Shown here: piece by piece, positions 18,836 to 26,268 of the stretch
How the letters are laid out: every line of letters begins with the position of its first letter
Numbering within the stretch: the stretch's first letter is position 1
IMG/VR virus record: IMGVR_UViG_3300037847_002688
Span: 13,101-49,720 of that record
Direction: 5' to 3' (one strand)
Origin: a virus
DNA length: 36,620 bases
Position numbers and translations under genes: made by a program
The notes under the pieces: model-generated
Databases searched by the model: none
Told to the model about the DNA's origin: nothing
What the model saw: the letters and a program-made list of their open reading frames with translations, nothing else

Positions 18836-19075
18836 TTACTTCTTACCTCTATTCCTAGCCCTATTTTTAGATTGACTTTCTAAAACAAGCTTACCAGATT
18901 TAGTATGCGAAGCATCCTTTCCGTCACCTTTCTTGCCATTTTTTCTATTAAAAAGGTTTAGTTTAACACGATACTTCTTTCTCTGTTCAGAGGAAGAATA
19001 TTCGGAGTCGTACTTTTTTTTCTTATTATACGACTCCTTATTCTTTTTATAATGTTTAGTGCTTTTACTTGCCAT
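18836..19075 (-). CDS. Lys-rich conserved phage protein, 79 residues
   Basis: Extremely basic and hydrophilic, with poly-Lys runs at the N-terminus. A conserved-looking core reads EQRKKYRVKLNLFNRK, then DGKDASH, then SKNRARNRGKK. I have an impression of this KYR-LN-NRK-DGKDASH-NRAR pattern in other Bacteroidota phages, but know of no assigned function. A nucleic-acid-binding or small structural role is plausible from charge alone. Confidence 0.6.
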   Translation of the reverse strand: MASKSTKHYKKNKESYNKKKKYDSEYSSSEQRKKYRVKLNLFNRKNGKKGDGKDASHTKSGKLVLESQSKNRARNRGKK

Positions 19076-19105
19076 GCTATATTATTGTAGCCTGCAAGAT
19101 ACGAA

Positions 19106-19297
19106 TTATTTCTTTTCTTTTGGAGGAGTTGGTATACCAAAAACGTATTTAGCAAGTTTATCTGCATTCTCTAAAAGAGATTTAGCATTCTTACTTGTTG
19201 ATAGTCCTGAGGCTATTTCTAATACTCTAGCTCTCATCTCGCAGTCAAACTTTAAGTATTTGTACTGCTGCTCTTGATCTTTTTGTTGCTTGTTCAT
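19106..19297 (-). CDS. Small hypothetical protein, 63 residues
   Basis: Helical and charged, with an N-terminal Gln/Lys-rich segment and a C-terminal PTPPKEKK tail. No motif recognised. It follows the nuclease-like gene by 2 nt (start 19297, neighbour stop 19300), so it belongs to the same operon. Confidence 0.55.
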   Translation of the reverse strand: MNKQQKDQEQQYKYLKFDCEMRARVLEIASGLSTSKNAKSLLENADKLAKYVFGIPTPPKEKK

Positions 19298-19299
19298 GT

Positions 19300-19752
19300 C
19301 TAAAATTTAATTATTGTTAGTAAATCTAAGTCTATATAGAATAATAATTCTCTATCCCATATAGATCCTGGTCGTGGGTTTTTCATGCCACCCCACTCAA
19401 CTGTGGCTTTTGTTATTTCGTGCATCCAAATATAGCCAATTCCGTCAAGAAATCTCCAAGCTATACATAAAGGTAGTTGCTTTTGAAGTGCTTCCTTTTG
19501 ACAATGCTGTATCTTTCTAACTGAAGTTCTGACCCTTTCAATATCCTTCATGTCAAGGCTCATAGTTTTAACCTCACAAAGAGACACAACCTTCATAGTT
19601 TTGTTGTCTATAATTTCAGCATCTACTGGAGCATATCTATCTAGTTGCTCAAAGGTTAAGTCTTTACCCTCTAGGAGTATACGAAGAGTCTCAGCCTCCC
19701 TCTCTCTATCCTCTTTGCTTTCAAATCGGGGTTCCAGTCTCATTCTCTTCAT
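19300..19752 (-). CDS. Possible PD-(D/E)XK nuclease-like protein
   Basis: 150 residues. Asp44 in YAPVDAEII and Glu60-Val-Lys62 in SLCEVKTMS have the spacing and strand context of a PD-(D/E)XK core, as in small phage proteins that carry the D...ExK signature. The C-terminal half has an aromatic, strand-rich part (FLDGIGYIWMHEI). The start overlaps the end of the NMAD1-like gene by 32 nt; an alternative start at Met4 (19743) shortens this. Nuclease activity is only inferred from the motif. Confidence 0.55.
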   Translation of the reverse strand: MKRMRLEPRFESKEDREREAETLRILLEGKDLTFEQLDRYAPVDAEIIDNKTMKVVSLCEVKTMSLDMKDIERVRTSVRKIQHCQKEALQKQLPLCIAWRFLDGIGYIWMHEITKATVEWGGMKNPRPGSIWDRELLFYIDLDLLTIIKF

Positions 19753-20080
19753 TGCCTACCCAATCATAATTGAATGGAGTTTCGTTTTCTTCGTACTTTT
19801 CTGCAGACTTAATAGTCTCACTCATTCTTCTATCAACCTCATCCATATAAACCTGAAGAAGTATAAGGTAGCCAGTGAGATCCATTAGATCATTATCACT
19901 CATATAAGTTTCCTTGCTTTTTATACGGTTAAGCTTGTCGTTTATACGAGCTTGAATAGCATACATGGGGTCAACATTAAACAAAACTCCTTTGTCGAAT
20001 ACTGAGTTGCCATAAGATTTATTTTTCTCTACAAGAAGATCTCTGATCTCATTACACTTTTTTCTTATTTCTTCCTGCAT
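19721..20080 (-). CDS. NMAD1/DUF1599-like nucleotide-modification-associated protein
   Basis: 119 residues. KNKSYGNSVF (19-28), QARINDKLNRIKS (43-55) and DLMDLTGYLILL (64-75) match the all-alpha family called nucleotide modification associated domain 1 (DUF1599). That family is related in appearance to MazG/dUTPase-like all-alpha proteins and is often encoded by phages near nucleotide enzymes. The role is thought to concern nucleotide handling or base modification; activity is not established for this protein. It overlaps the upstream membrane protein gene by 29 nt. Confidence 0.7.
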   Translation of the reverse strand: MQEEIRKKCNEIRDLLVEKNKSYGNSVFDKGVLFNVDPMYAIQARINDKLNRIKSKETYMSDNDLMDLTGYLILLQVYMDEVDRRMSETIKSAEKYEENETPFNYDWVGNEENETGTPI

Positions 20081-20312
20081 TTTTCTTTACTTTAGATTCG
20101 ACAGCCTTTTTCTTAGCACTTCTATACTTACGTTTATTCGATACTTGATCTTCAGAAACCTTTGTACTACGCTTAGTCTTAGATTTTTCTTTCTTGAGAT
20201 CTTCAAGAACTCTGTTATTATGTCTTTCACTTTCTTTAATTTTTTGAGAATACTTTACCATGTTCCACGCTATAAGAATAAATATAACGCAGATTACTGC
20301 TAGTGAGATCAT
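20052..20312 (-). CDS. Single-pass membrane protein with basic tail, 86 residues
   Basis: An N-terminal membrane segment (ISLAVICVIFILIAW, residues 2-16) is followed by a 65-residue hydrophilic tail very rich in Lys, Ser and Arg. The composition suggests an inner-membrane-anchored peptide with a cytoplasmic nucleic-acid-binding tail. There is no family assignment. A Bacteroidota-phage accessory or lysis-associated role would be speculation. Confidence 0.55.
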   Translation of the reverse strand: MISLAVICVIFILIAWNMVKYSQKIKESERHNNRVLEDLKKEKSKTKRSTKVSEDQVSNKRKYRSAKKKAVESKVKKNAGRNKKKV

Positions 20313-20323
20313 TTTAATTTAAT

Positions 20324-20512
20324 TTAACTGTTTAACTTATTTGATTCTTCTTTTAATAATGCTCTGTTTAACTGAGCCATTGTTGTTACGTGTTCTGATT
20401 CAGGCTTACCTTCGTTATACCTTTTAAGTAGAAAAGCTATATGATCTTCGCTTCTCATACCCATTGGAGATTGTTTTTCCCAACCCCATTGAATTGCATC
20501 TAAATCTTTCAT
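20324..20512 (-). CDS. Small hypothetical protein, 62 residues
   Basis: Soluble and helical, with WGWEKQ and a short C-terminal Ser/Asn tail. No recognised motif. The 58-nt AT-rich gap upstream (20513-20570) contains TAACTTTA, a one-mismatch -7 box read leftward, but no clear -33 element. Confidence 0.5.
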   Translation of the reverse strand: MKDLDAIQWGWEKQSPMGMRSEDHIAFLLKRYNEGKPESEHVTTMAQLNRALLKEESNKLNS

Positions 20513-20570
20513 AATTTTAAAATTTAATTAACAATTTTATTGTAAAGTTAATAAATTTATATTTATAACT

Positions 20571-20834
20571 TTAATACACATCATGAGACATACATAAAAA
20601 CTCGTAGTCAGTTACCCTATCTATCTTTATTTGTATGTCGTTAGTTGACTTATGTTTTATCTCTAAACCCCTTACGAAATACTTAACATTTTGTAATTTC
20701 TCAGGATCAAGCTCCCTAACACAAGTCCTATGAGTGGCTTCTTTCCACTTCTTAGCGGGCTTCTCCACTCCTTTCACAAATCTTACTGTTCTCCATCTGT
20801 AATGAACTGTAGCGTGATATATTTCTTTTCTCAT
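20571..20834 (-). CDS. Hypothetical protein, 87 residues
   Basis: Basic, probably beta-rich (YHATVHYRWRTVRFVKG), ending CMSHDVY. Its ATG overlaps the TGA of the upstream 29-residue gene as ATGA, a typical translational coupling signal that supports this start. Function unknown. Confidence 0.6.
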   Translation of the reverse strand: MRKEIYHATVHYRWRTVRFVKGVEKPAKKWKEATHRTCVRELDPEKLQNVKYFVRGLEIKHKSTNDIQIKIDRVTDYEFLCMSHDVY

Positions 20835-20920
20835 AATCTATCTACGCATCTTTTTATCATGGTTAATATAAATATTAAACCTATCGTAAAATTAATAATT
20901 GACTCTACATCCCACTCCAT
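20831..20920 (-). CDS. 29-residue membrane peptide between helicase and next gene
   Basis: ATG at 20920 is 2 nt after the DnaB stop, and its TGA overlaps the next ATG (ATGA). The product, MEWDVESIINFTIGLIFIL followed by TMIKRCVDRL, is a single short membrane helix with a basic end. The exact fit between two genes with coupling on both sides is the main evidence. Function unknown. Confidence 0.5.
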   Translation of the reverse strand: MEWDVESIINFTIGLIFILTMIKRCVDRL

Positions 20921-20922
20921 GA

Positions 20923-22269
20923 CTAAAAAGATTCTGATGGTTGAGCAGATATAAACTTCTCAGTATAATCCTGAGGGTCTATAAACTTAGTATATTCCTT
21001 TTTAAACTTAAGAGGTAGCGTACCAGTTCCTATATTCCTACCTTTAGCAAAGATTAAATCTACAAGACCTTCGGTAGACTTTCCACTATCATCAGCCATG
21101 ATGCCATAATATTCAGGTCTGTATACAAGCATAACAATATCAGATGCCTGCTCTATCTCGCCACTCTCACGAAGATCGGACAAACTAGGTCTGCAACCAT
21201 CCCTTCTTTCTACACCCCTACTAAGTTGAGATAAGGCAACAATTGTTATGTTAAGCTCTTTGGCTAGATTCTTTAGCTCACGAGCCACCATAGCAACCTC
21301 TTGCTCTCTAGATGTACCGCTACCCTTAACAAGTTGTAAGTAGTCTACAAGAACAAACTTAACCTCTTTAGTTATGACGTATTGCCTAACCTTATTTAAA
21401 AGGTATCTAAGAGATGAATCTTTACACTCATCTATAAATAAGTTAACACCTTCTAGCTTTCCTATAGCTTCATCAACTCTATTAAGCTCAGTACTTTCTA
21501 AAGCACCCTTCATTATGTACCTGTTATTAACCTCACTCTCTAAGGAAACTAATCTTTGTAGCAACTGAGTATCCCCCATCTCGTAAGAGAATACTGCAGA
21601 TGGAATACCTACCTTAGCACAATTGTAGCAGAAGGCTAAACCAAGTGATGTCTTACCCATAGATGAGGCACCACCAATTACAATAAAGTCTGTCTCTTGC
21701 CATCCACCAGTAAACTTGTCTACTGATTGAAAGCCCGTAGGTAGACCAACCATGTTTTCAGAGTCCATTCTCCTTCTTATATCATCATGCAGTATCTTTA
21801 ACTGCTTTTTAATATCAGGTATGTCACTACCCCTGACCTCAGAGATAGACTTCATTTGCTCTTCAACGAACTCTATAACGTTAAACAAGTCATCACCATT
21901 ATCAATCTTCTTTGTAGTGAGTTCCGCTAACTTTTTAAGTCTTATTTTTTTATCTTCTTGAGATAAGTATAAAACCATGTTCTTTGTTATGTAGGCATAA
22001 TGATCTAAGTTCATACACTCAGCTACCCTGAGATCTACAAGAGGATCTTTAATAGCAGATGATATTATAATCATATCAACTTTATCACCTTTATCTAACC
22101 TTTCAGATACAACTTTATATATCTTCCTATTTAAGGGATCGGTAAATATCTCCTCAGATATAAGGCTGTGACAATCGTAATAGTCTCGTGGATTCGACAT
22201 AATCTTACCAATAAGCCTCATCTCCATATCCATGTTATCTTTCATCTGTGATGTATTTAGGTTTAACAT
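20923..22269 (-). CDS. dnaB: Replicative DNA helicase, DnaB family
   Basis: 448 residues, the normal length for phage DnaB/gp41-like helicases. The N-terminal DnaB domain covers about 12-105. The RecA-type ATPase has LPTGFQSVDKFTGGW (176-190), Walker A GASSMGKT (200-207), FSYEM (227-231), Walker B VLVDYLQL (306-313), LSQLSRGVERR (348-358) and DLRESGEIEQASD (365-377). The hexamer unwinds DNA at the fork. The start is uncertain: ATG 22269 overlaps the upstream gene by 35 nt, and Met9 (22245) would shorten the overlap. The upstream gene is a primosomal-type protein that may load it. Confidence 0.95.
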   Translation of the reverse strand: MLNLNTSQMKDNMDMEMRLIGKIMSNPRDYYDCHSLISEEIFTDPLNRKIYKVVSERLDKGDKVDMIIISSAIKDPLVDLRVAECMNLDHYAYITKNMVLYLSQEDKKIRLKKLAELTTKKIDNGDDLFNVIEFVEEQMKSISEVRGSDIPDIKKQLKILHDDIRRRMDSENMVGLPTGFQSVDKFTGGWQETDFIVIGGASSMGKTSLGLAFCYNCAKVGIPSAVFSYEMGDTQLLQRLVSLESEVNNRYIMKGALESTELNRVDEAIGKLEGVNLFIDECKDSSLRYLLNKVRQYVITKEVKFVLVDYLQLVKGSGTSREQEVAMVARELKNLAKELNITIVALSQLSRGVERRDGCRPSLSDLRESGEIEQASDIVMLVYRPEYYGIMADDSGKSTEGLVDLIFAKGRNIGTGTLPLKFKKEYTKFIDPQDYTEKFISAQPSESF

Positions 22270-22729
22270 ATCGGTTAGTTTTCTTTTTATCTATATGTAC
22301 CTCGTTCTCCCAACCCCTAGCATTTAACCAAGTTCTAGGATTTTTTCTGTACTTTTTATCTGGTGTTGAATCAATATAACCTTTAACTCCTTTTATGGCT
22401 TCACCCATTTCGTTGAGTGTTAAATTCATAAATGTTGTTCTAGCATTAGGTCTGTCTATCTTTTTATCGTATAGATTCCAAAACATTTTAAATGCTTTTT
22501 CTTTTCTTTCAGATTCAGTTTCAGCTTTTTTAGTACCACTAAACCTAAGATCTATAGTAGAAAAATGGCTAACAATATTATTGAAAACACAATTAGATTC
22601 CATCTCATTATTATATATAGATCGGTGCGTATTTGTTGAGGTATGAAAGTTTATGCAACTACCATCAACTTCAATAAACTCTACCTTATCTATACTGATA
22701 ATGTCTGTGTCTGATATTCTGTACTTCAT
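22235..22729 (-). CDS. Primosomal/replication-initiation-type protein
   Basis: 164 residues from ATG 22729. A longer frame to 22765 would translate through the terminator hairpin, and the conserved leader sits just before 22729, so I prefer the shorter start. The C-terminal half (FWNLYDKK, then KYRKNPRTWLNARGWENEV) matches the tail of phage replication O-like and DnaA/DnaT-type proteins, which ends in a YxxNPRTWLN element. The N-terminal 55 residues (IISIDKVEFIEVDGSCINFHT) faintly resemble a LytTR-type beta domain. Placed directly before DnaB, it may act in origin recognition or helicase loading. Confidence 0.65.
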   Translation of the reverse strand: MKYRISDTDIISIDKVEFIEVDGSCINFHTSTNTHRSIYNNEMESNCVFNNIVSHFSTIDLRFSGTKKAETESERKEKAFKMFWNLYDKKIDRPNARTTFMNLTLNEMGEAIKGVKGYIDSTPDKKYRKNPRTWLNARGWENEVHIDKKKTNRYVKPKYITDER

Positions 22730-22747
22730 GGTTTTTTTTGGTTGTTT

Positions 22748-22773
22748 AAAAAAGGGAGGGGACAAGCCCCTCC
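22748..22773 (-). terminator. Strong leftward terminator between SSB and replication genes
   Basis: Read leftward, GGAGGGG pairs with CCCCTCC (22755-22761 with 22767-22773 on the plus strand) around a 5-nt loop, followed by CTTTTTT. It lies 5 nt past the SSB stop and splits recombination from replication genes, probably as a partial terminator. Confidence 0.85.
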
Positions 22774-22777
22774 ATTT

Positions 22778-23050
22778 TTAGAATGGTAAATCATCAGCTA
22801 CCTTTTCTTTTTTAGCTTCAGGCTTCCAAGTGTCTACCTCAACGTAATGAGTCTTACCATACTCATCAGCACCATTACGTTTCTTTACAACCTTTAAGGT
22901 TATAAATTTATCACCTGTTTTCCCATCGAAGATATAATCTCCAGCCTCTTGTTTTAACTTAGTTAAGTTCAAAGAGAATTGAACTAAGTCTCCATCAAAT
23001 TTTTCTACCCCGTTTCCAACGTAGATTTTGTCAGTTGTTTTGTTACTCAT
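22778..23050 (-). CDS. Probable single-stranded-DNA-binding protein
   Basis: 90 residues. Strand-rich body (KIYVGNGVEKF, FSLNLTKL, FITLKVVKKRNG, KTHYVEVDTW) consistent with a small OB fold. A short linker and an acidic hydrophobic tail ADDLPF follow, the hallmark C-terminus with which SSBs recruit partners. It sits in the ERF-exonuclease-HTH cluster, the expected place for an SSB. The start overlaps the HTH gene by 8 nt. Sequence is too short to name a subfamily. Confidence 0.72.
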   Translation of the reverse strand: MSNKTTDKIYVGNGVEKFDGDLVQFSLNLTKLKQEAGDYIFDGKTGDKFITLKVVKKRNGADEYGKTHYVEVDTWKPEAKKEKVADDLPF

Positions 23051-23252
23051 AGCTTTCAGCTTTTATAAAATAATTAACTAGTGCCTTCCTTTCTGTTGTT
23101 TTTATATACTTAGCAATCCTTCTAAGGTGTTTGACTTTAAACTCATCAGGTTTATCTAAGTACTTGTCTAGGGTAGGTCGGCTTAACCCTAATCTTTCTG
23201 CAAGCCAAGGCTTGTATATTTTACTTTCTTTTAACTTTTCTTTTAGTGTCAT
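23043..23252 (-). CDS. Small helix-turn-helix DNA-binding protein
   Basis: 69 residues. KPWLAERLGLSRPTLDKYL (14-32) is a Cro/C1-type helix-turn-helix, followed by two helices. It is flanked by RecE-like exonuclease (ATGA overlap at 23249-23252) and SSB genes. It may repress or time the early promoters, which share a palindromic element, but binding is untested. Confidence 0.72.
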   Translation of the reverse strand: MTLKEKLKESKIYKPWLAERLGLSRPTLDKYLDKPDEFKVKHLRRIAKYIKTTERKALVNYFIKAESYE

Positions 23253-24016
23253 AGTGTTTCCATTATTAAATGTTGTTCAACGATCTCCTCGTTATCTATG
23301 AAGAATCTTCTGTAAACATCTAGTAGATACTTGTACTCTTGTCTACCCCTCTCTACAAACTCATCTCCAGCATAAAATATAGAAACATTATAAGGTCTCT
23401 CTTTCTCCTGAGTTATAAATACAAACTCATCACAACCAAAACCATCCATATAAAAGGCTGATTGTCTATCGTATCCATACTTTTTACAAGAGTTAGAGAA
23501 TCCATAGAAGCTACCATCTGCAGTAGTCTTTAAATCTACTAATAACTTTCCATTACGATAATCTGCTTTACCCTTACAGAAAACATTTGTATCATCATCC
23601 TTCCAAGCGTTAGCTATCTCCCTCTCTCCTTCTGATTGAAGTAAATCCCTAACCTCAGAATGACCGAATAAAACATCTTGCATGTACATAATCTTATCGT
23701 ATTCTTTCTGTAAGATTATTGTAGATGCTTTAGGGTTGTTTTCTTTGAACTCCTTGAAACCTTTAGTAGTCCTTGTAGCAGAGTTAAATACTAAAACTTT
23801 ATTATTAAACTCATTAGGCTCTAGCATAGCTACATGATATGCTCTACCAAAGATCATAGGCATAGTTTCCTTGTTGAGTTCAGGATTATCCCTCATCATC
23901 TTGTAAGTTCTAACATCCTTCTTTATTAACCCTAACTGCGAGTTCGTTACAAACTCGTAGTCAGAGTAATAAAAGGAGTCATCGACTAGTTTCTTTATAA
24001 ACTTATCTAAACTCAT
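23249..24016 (-). CDS. RecE-like PD-(D/E)XK exonuclease
   Basis: 255 residues. The family pattern is clear: FGRAYHVAMLEP with His61 (57-68), FCKGKADYRNG with Asp152, LLVDLKTTADGS with Asp161 and Lys163, and YGYDRQSAFYMDGF (180-193). This is the exodeoxyribonuclease VIII / PDDEXK_8 group, which digests duplex ends 5' to 3' and feeds single strands to an annealing protein. The start shares one base with the ERF stop (TAATG). With the ERF gene upstream it forms a phage recombination pair. Confidence 0.9.
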   Translation of the reverse strand: MSLDKFIKKLVDDSFYYSDYEFVTNSQLGLIKKDVRTYKMMRDNPELNKETMPMIFGRAYHVAMLEPNEFNNKVLVFNSATRTTKGFKEFKENNPKASTIILQKEYDKIMYMQDVLFGHSEVRDLLQSEGEREIANAWKDDDTNVFCKGKADYRNGKLLVDLKTTADGSFYGFSNSCKKYGYDRQSAFYMDGFGCDEFVFITQEKERPYNVSIFYAGDEFVERGRQEYKYLLDVYRRFFIDNEEIVEQHLIMETL

Positions 24017-24588
24017 TACACTAAAGTCTTAGCTATTTTAAGAACTTTATTAAGGTTGTCTTGTTGAGTCTTAGTCATAGTGTATCCAGCCATCTTTTGC
24101 TCTACCACACTACCTTTACCATCCTCAATAGCCTTCATCATAGACTTATACTGAGAGTCTGTTAGTTTAGGCTTAGATGTAGTTTTTTTATTTGAACTCA
24201 TACGAGTACCTTTAACAGCCATGTTACCATCATCATCATCTCCTGTAACTACACCTACAAATGATGCAAGAGCATATCTTCTTGCGTAAGATATTGCAGA
24301 GCCTACACCATGTGCATCTTCTTTTGCTGGTATGTAGCAAGTTGATGCTAGGTATTCTCCACTAGAATGTGATAAGATTGTTGTTACACCACCTACATCA
24401 GTAGGCATTTGGATGATTGCTAACTCGTTATCTGCTAGTAGTTTACGAACAGAGTCCCATACTGACCCAAGATCGGCATAACTTGACTTGAAGAAAGGAT
24501 TTTTTGAGTTTTCTTTTGCAGGTCTTAATTGAGACTGCACTTTCGATAAGGCAAGGGTCAGCTTGCCAATTGTTTCTGACTTTTCCAT
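24016..24588 (-). CDS. erf: ERF-family single-strand annealing protein
   Basis: 190 residues. NPFFKSSYADLGSVWDSVR (30-48), LAIIQMPTD (56-64), LSHSSGEYL (72-80), GSAISYARRYALASFVGV (96-113) and GDDDDGN (116-122) match the ERF superfamily. Members anneal complementary strands in phage recombination and genome circularisation. A linker and a helical C-terminus (135-190) follow. It is the first gene of the recombination set, preceded by a conserved leader and a candidate promoter at 24624-24645. Confidence 0.93.
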   Translation of the reverse strand: MEKSETIGKLTLALSKVQSQLRPAKENSKNPFFKSSYADLGSVWDSVRKLLADNELAIIQMPTDVGGVTTILSHSSGEYLASTCYIPAKEDAHGVGSAISYARRYALASFVGVVTGDDDDGNMAVKGTRMSSNKKTTSKPKLTDSQYKSMMKAIEDGKGSVVEQKMAGYTMTKTQQDNLNKVLKIAKTLV

Positions 24589-24623
24589 AGTTTTTGGTTT
24601 TTAAATTTAATTAACTTCTGATG

Positions 24624-24645
24624 CAAATATAGTAAATTATTTTAC
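24624..24645 (-). promoter_or_regulatory. Leftward early promoter with palindromic operator, before the ERF gene
   Basis: Read leftward, TATATTTG (rc of 24624-24631) is a perfect TAnnTTTG -7 box 36 nt before the ATG. Directly upstream is the inverted repeat GTAAA-TTAT-TTTAC (plus strand 24632-24645). No exact -33 TTTG is present. The same element occurs at the 27.7-kb promoter, and its core at 31.6 kb. Confidence 0.6.
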
Positions 24646-24651
24646 ATATTA

Positions 24652-25014
24652 CTATATTATTCCTAAAATATTATAAGATATATCTTCAGGCATTATTCTC
24701 TCTAGGCTTTGTGTTATACCTTCCATAACTAGCTCTAAATCAATATCATTGTTTACTACCATTAAAACACTTATGCCATTTTCTGAAGGCATCATAAGTG
24801 TGTGACACAAGGCATTATGTTTTCCTATATCCACTTGTGTTACTGCTAGACTATCTGTCTGATGAAAGTACATATAGTTTACCCCATGCTCTTTCAAAGC
24901 TACCTCTAAACGCTTCATGTTTGGGTGCTTGTTAGGTCTTATTCGGTTGTCTAGTCTGTGTTCAATCCCAGACTCTTTAAGTAAGTTCTCCAGCATTTCT
25001 TTTTCGTATTGCAT
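24652..25014 (-). CDS. Hypothetical protein, 120 residues
   Basis: Soluble protein with a helical N-terminus (MLENLLKESGIEH) and a strand-rich middle (SLAVTQVDIG, GISVLMVVNND). No recognised family. It overlaps the upstream gene by 38 nt; Met7 (24996) is an alternative start. Its stop TAG lies inside the promoter region for the ERF gene. Confidence 0.6.
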   Translation of the reverse strand: MQYEKEMLENLLKESGIEHRLDNRIRPNKHPNMKRLEVALKEHGVNYMYFHQTDSLAVTQVDIGKHNALCHTLMMPSENGISVLMVVNNDIDLELVMEGITQSLERIMPEDISYNILGII

Positions 25015-25315
25015 AGACTTTGTAGATAAATTCTACTAAAGATAACTCTTTTTCTAGTAATTCTTCAAGATCATTGTTGTTAAAAGATCTGTCTACTGCG
25101 TCTATTATGTTATATATTTTGGCTTTATTGTTTGATGTGTCTAACTTAAACAATCTTTTACCTTTTAAAAGAGATTGTATACTATCTATATCATTTATTA
25201 TAGGGTTGATATATTTTCTCTGTACTTTAGCGTATAGAACATACTTAGTACAAGGGTCTTTCTCTCCTCTCATCCAAACTTGGTCTACATCAATTGTCCT
25301 TACTTGGTTGTTCAT
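24977..25315 (-). CDS. Hypothetical protein, 112 residues
   Basis: The N-terminus VDQVWMRGEKDPCTKYVLYA is followed by a mostly helical, Lys/Asn-rich body and an acidic helix (LEELLEKELSLVEFIY). No recognised motif. It overlaps both neighbours by 26-38 nt, typical of this cluster. Confidence 0.55.
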   Translation of the reverse strand: MNNQVRTIDVDQVWMRGEKDPCTKYVLYAKVQRKYINPIINDIDSIQSLLKGKRLFKLDTSNNKAKIYNIIDAVDRSFNNNDLEELLEKELSLVEFIYKVYAIRKRNAGELT

Positions 25316-25529
25316 CTTCTCTAAATTTATCTAGTTCTACTTCTAATTCAGTTATAATACCTCTGTACCTTTCTCTATCTAAGGTTAGAGTATCTTTAAG
25401 TTCTTTAATCTTATTCTCCATAGCCTCTATTCTTATTCTTTGAAATTCTTCTACGTCCATGATTAGTTTTTTTACTTTGTTTATATTTCCTTTATGTACC
25501 CATGTGTGTTTATTGAAATCCACTATCAT
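25290..25529 (-). CDS. Coiled-coil protein, 79 residues
   Basis: From about residue 24 the sequence is a continuous charged helix with leucine spacing (KIKELKDTL, IITELEVELDKF), a probable dimeric coiled coil. The ATG overlaps the upstream TGA as ATGA, which supports this start rather than Met24. Function unknown. Confidence 0.58.
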   Translation of the reverse strand: MIVDFNKHTWVHKGNINKVKKLIMDVEEFQRIRIEAMENKIKELKDTLTLDRERYRGIITELEVELDKFREDEQPSKDN

Positions 25530-25801
25530 TCTAGTTTTCTAATTATGTCGTTAATTTTAATCTCTAATTTTATAGATGTGTCTTTCATTGTTTTTTTAAA
25601 GTACTTTGATTTTCTATTATCCAAAGACTCTAAATAAATAAAATTAGATATAATGCTTTTAATATTTTTTATAAGTTTTACATCCCTCATTTTTAGTTCT
25701 AACTCTAACATAGGTAATGATTCGAGTGTGTTAAATTTAGATGATTCTATTTCTCTTACCATCCACATCATTCTATTTATAAATTCTTTTCTACTTTCCA
25801 T
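25526..25801 (-). CDS. Helical protein, 91 residues
   Basis: Almost entirely helical and charged (MMWMVREIES, LPMLELELKMRDVKLIKNI, KLEIKINDIIRKLE), likely a coiled coil. It lies 3 nt after the upstream stop and is coupled to the next gene by ATGA. It may pair with the adjacent coiled-coil protein, which is inference. Confidence 0.55.
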   Translation of the reverse strand: MESRKEFINRMMWMVREIESSKFNTLESLPMLELELKMRDVKLIKNIKSIISNFIYLESLDNRKSKYFKKTMKDTSIKLEIKINDIIRKLE

Positions 25802-25804
25802 AGC

Positions 25805-25996
25805 TTATAATTTTGTATAAGATAATACTTGAAACTCTCCTATCGGATCTTCAAGGGTAAAAGATTCTATCTCATCCTCGTTTTCAAATGTGTAGAATAT
25901 AGTATCATCATCTACGGATGCTGGGTTTGTAGATACAATCTTTGTTTCAACACAAAGGTCATCCCACCATTTTATTTCTACTTCGTATAGTGCCAT
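25805..25996 (-). CDS. Small acidic protein, 63 residues
   Basis: Compact, beta-rich and acidic (MALYEVEIKWWDDLCVETKIVS..., then TFENEDEIESF). Start and upstream stop share base 25996 (TAATG-type coupling). It resembles other short acidic early phage proteins in composition only. Confidence 0.6.
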   Translation of the reverse strand: MALYEVEIKWWDDLCVETKIVSTNPASVDDDTIFYTFENEDEIESFTLEDPIGEFQVLSYTKL

Positions 25997-26268
25997 TATA
26001 AATGTCCCCCATATATTTTTTTACCCTTAACAACAACATCATACCTCATTTCTTTTTCAGTATTTTCACACATACCTTTGTATTTATCCAAACCATCTCC
26101 GAATATAGCCTCTTTATTTTTCATTTCTTTATCAATCATATAATCAATATCTTCATTGAGCCAAAGCCAATTTTCTATATCTTCTATTTCTACACCTTTA
26201 GGTACTTTAACTTCGACTTCTACATATTTGTGAAAGACTCTCCTTTCACTTACTATTACTTTTCTCAT
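25996..26268 (-). CDS. Hypothetical protein, 90 residues
   Basis: I place the start at 26268 (MRKVIVSERRVFHKYVEVEVKVP) because the leader AAACTAAAAGAC directly precedes it. A longer frame to 26325 reads through the coding region of the upstream gene. Strand-rich N-terminus, then VEIEDIENWLWLNEDIDY, then a C-terminal strand ending KIYGGHL. No family recognised. Confidence 0.55.
   Translation of the reverse strand: MRKVIVSERRVFHKYVEVEVKVPKGVEIEDIENWLWLNEDIDYMIDKEMKNKEAIFGDGLDKYKGMCENTEKEMRYDVVVKGKKIYGGHL

Noticed and set aside
22730-22765. Twelve extra N-terminal codons of the replication protein
   Set aside because: They would be translated from the terminator and the leader; ATG 22729 follows the leader directly.
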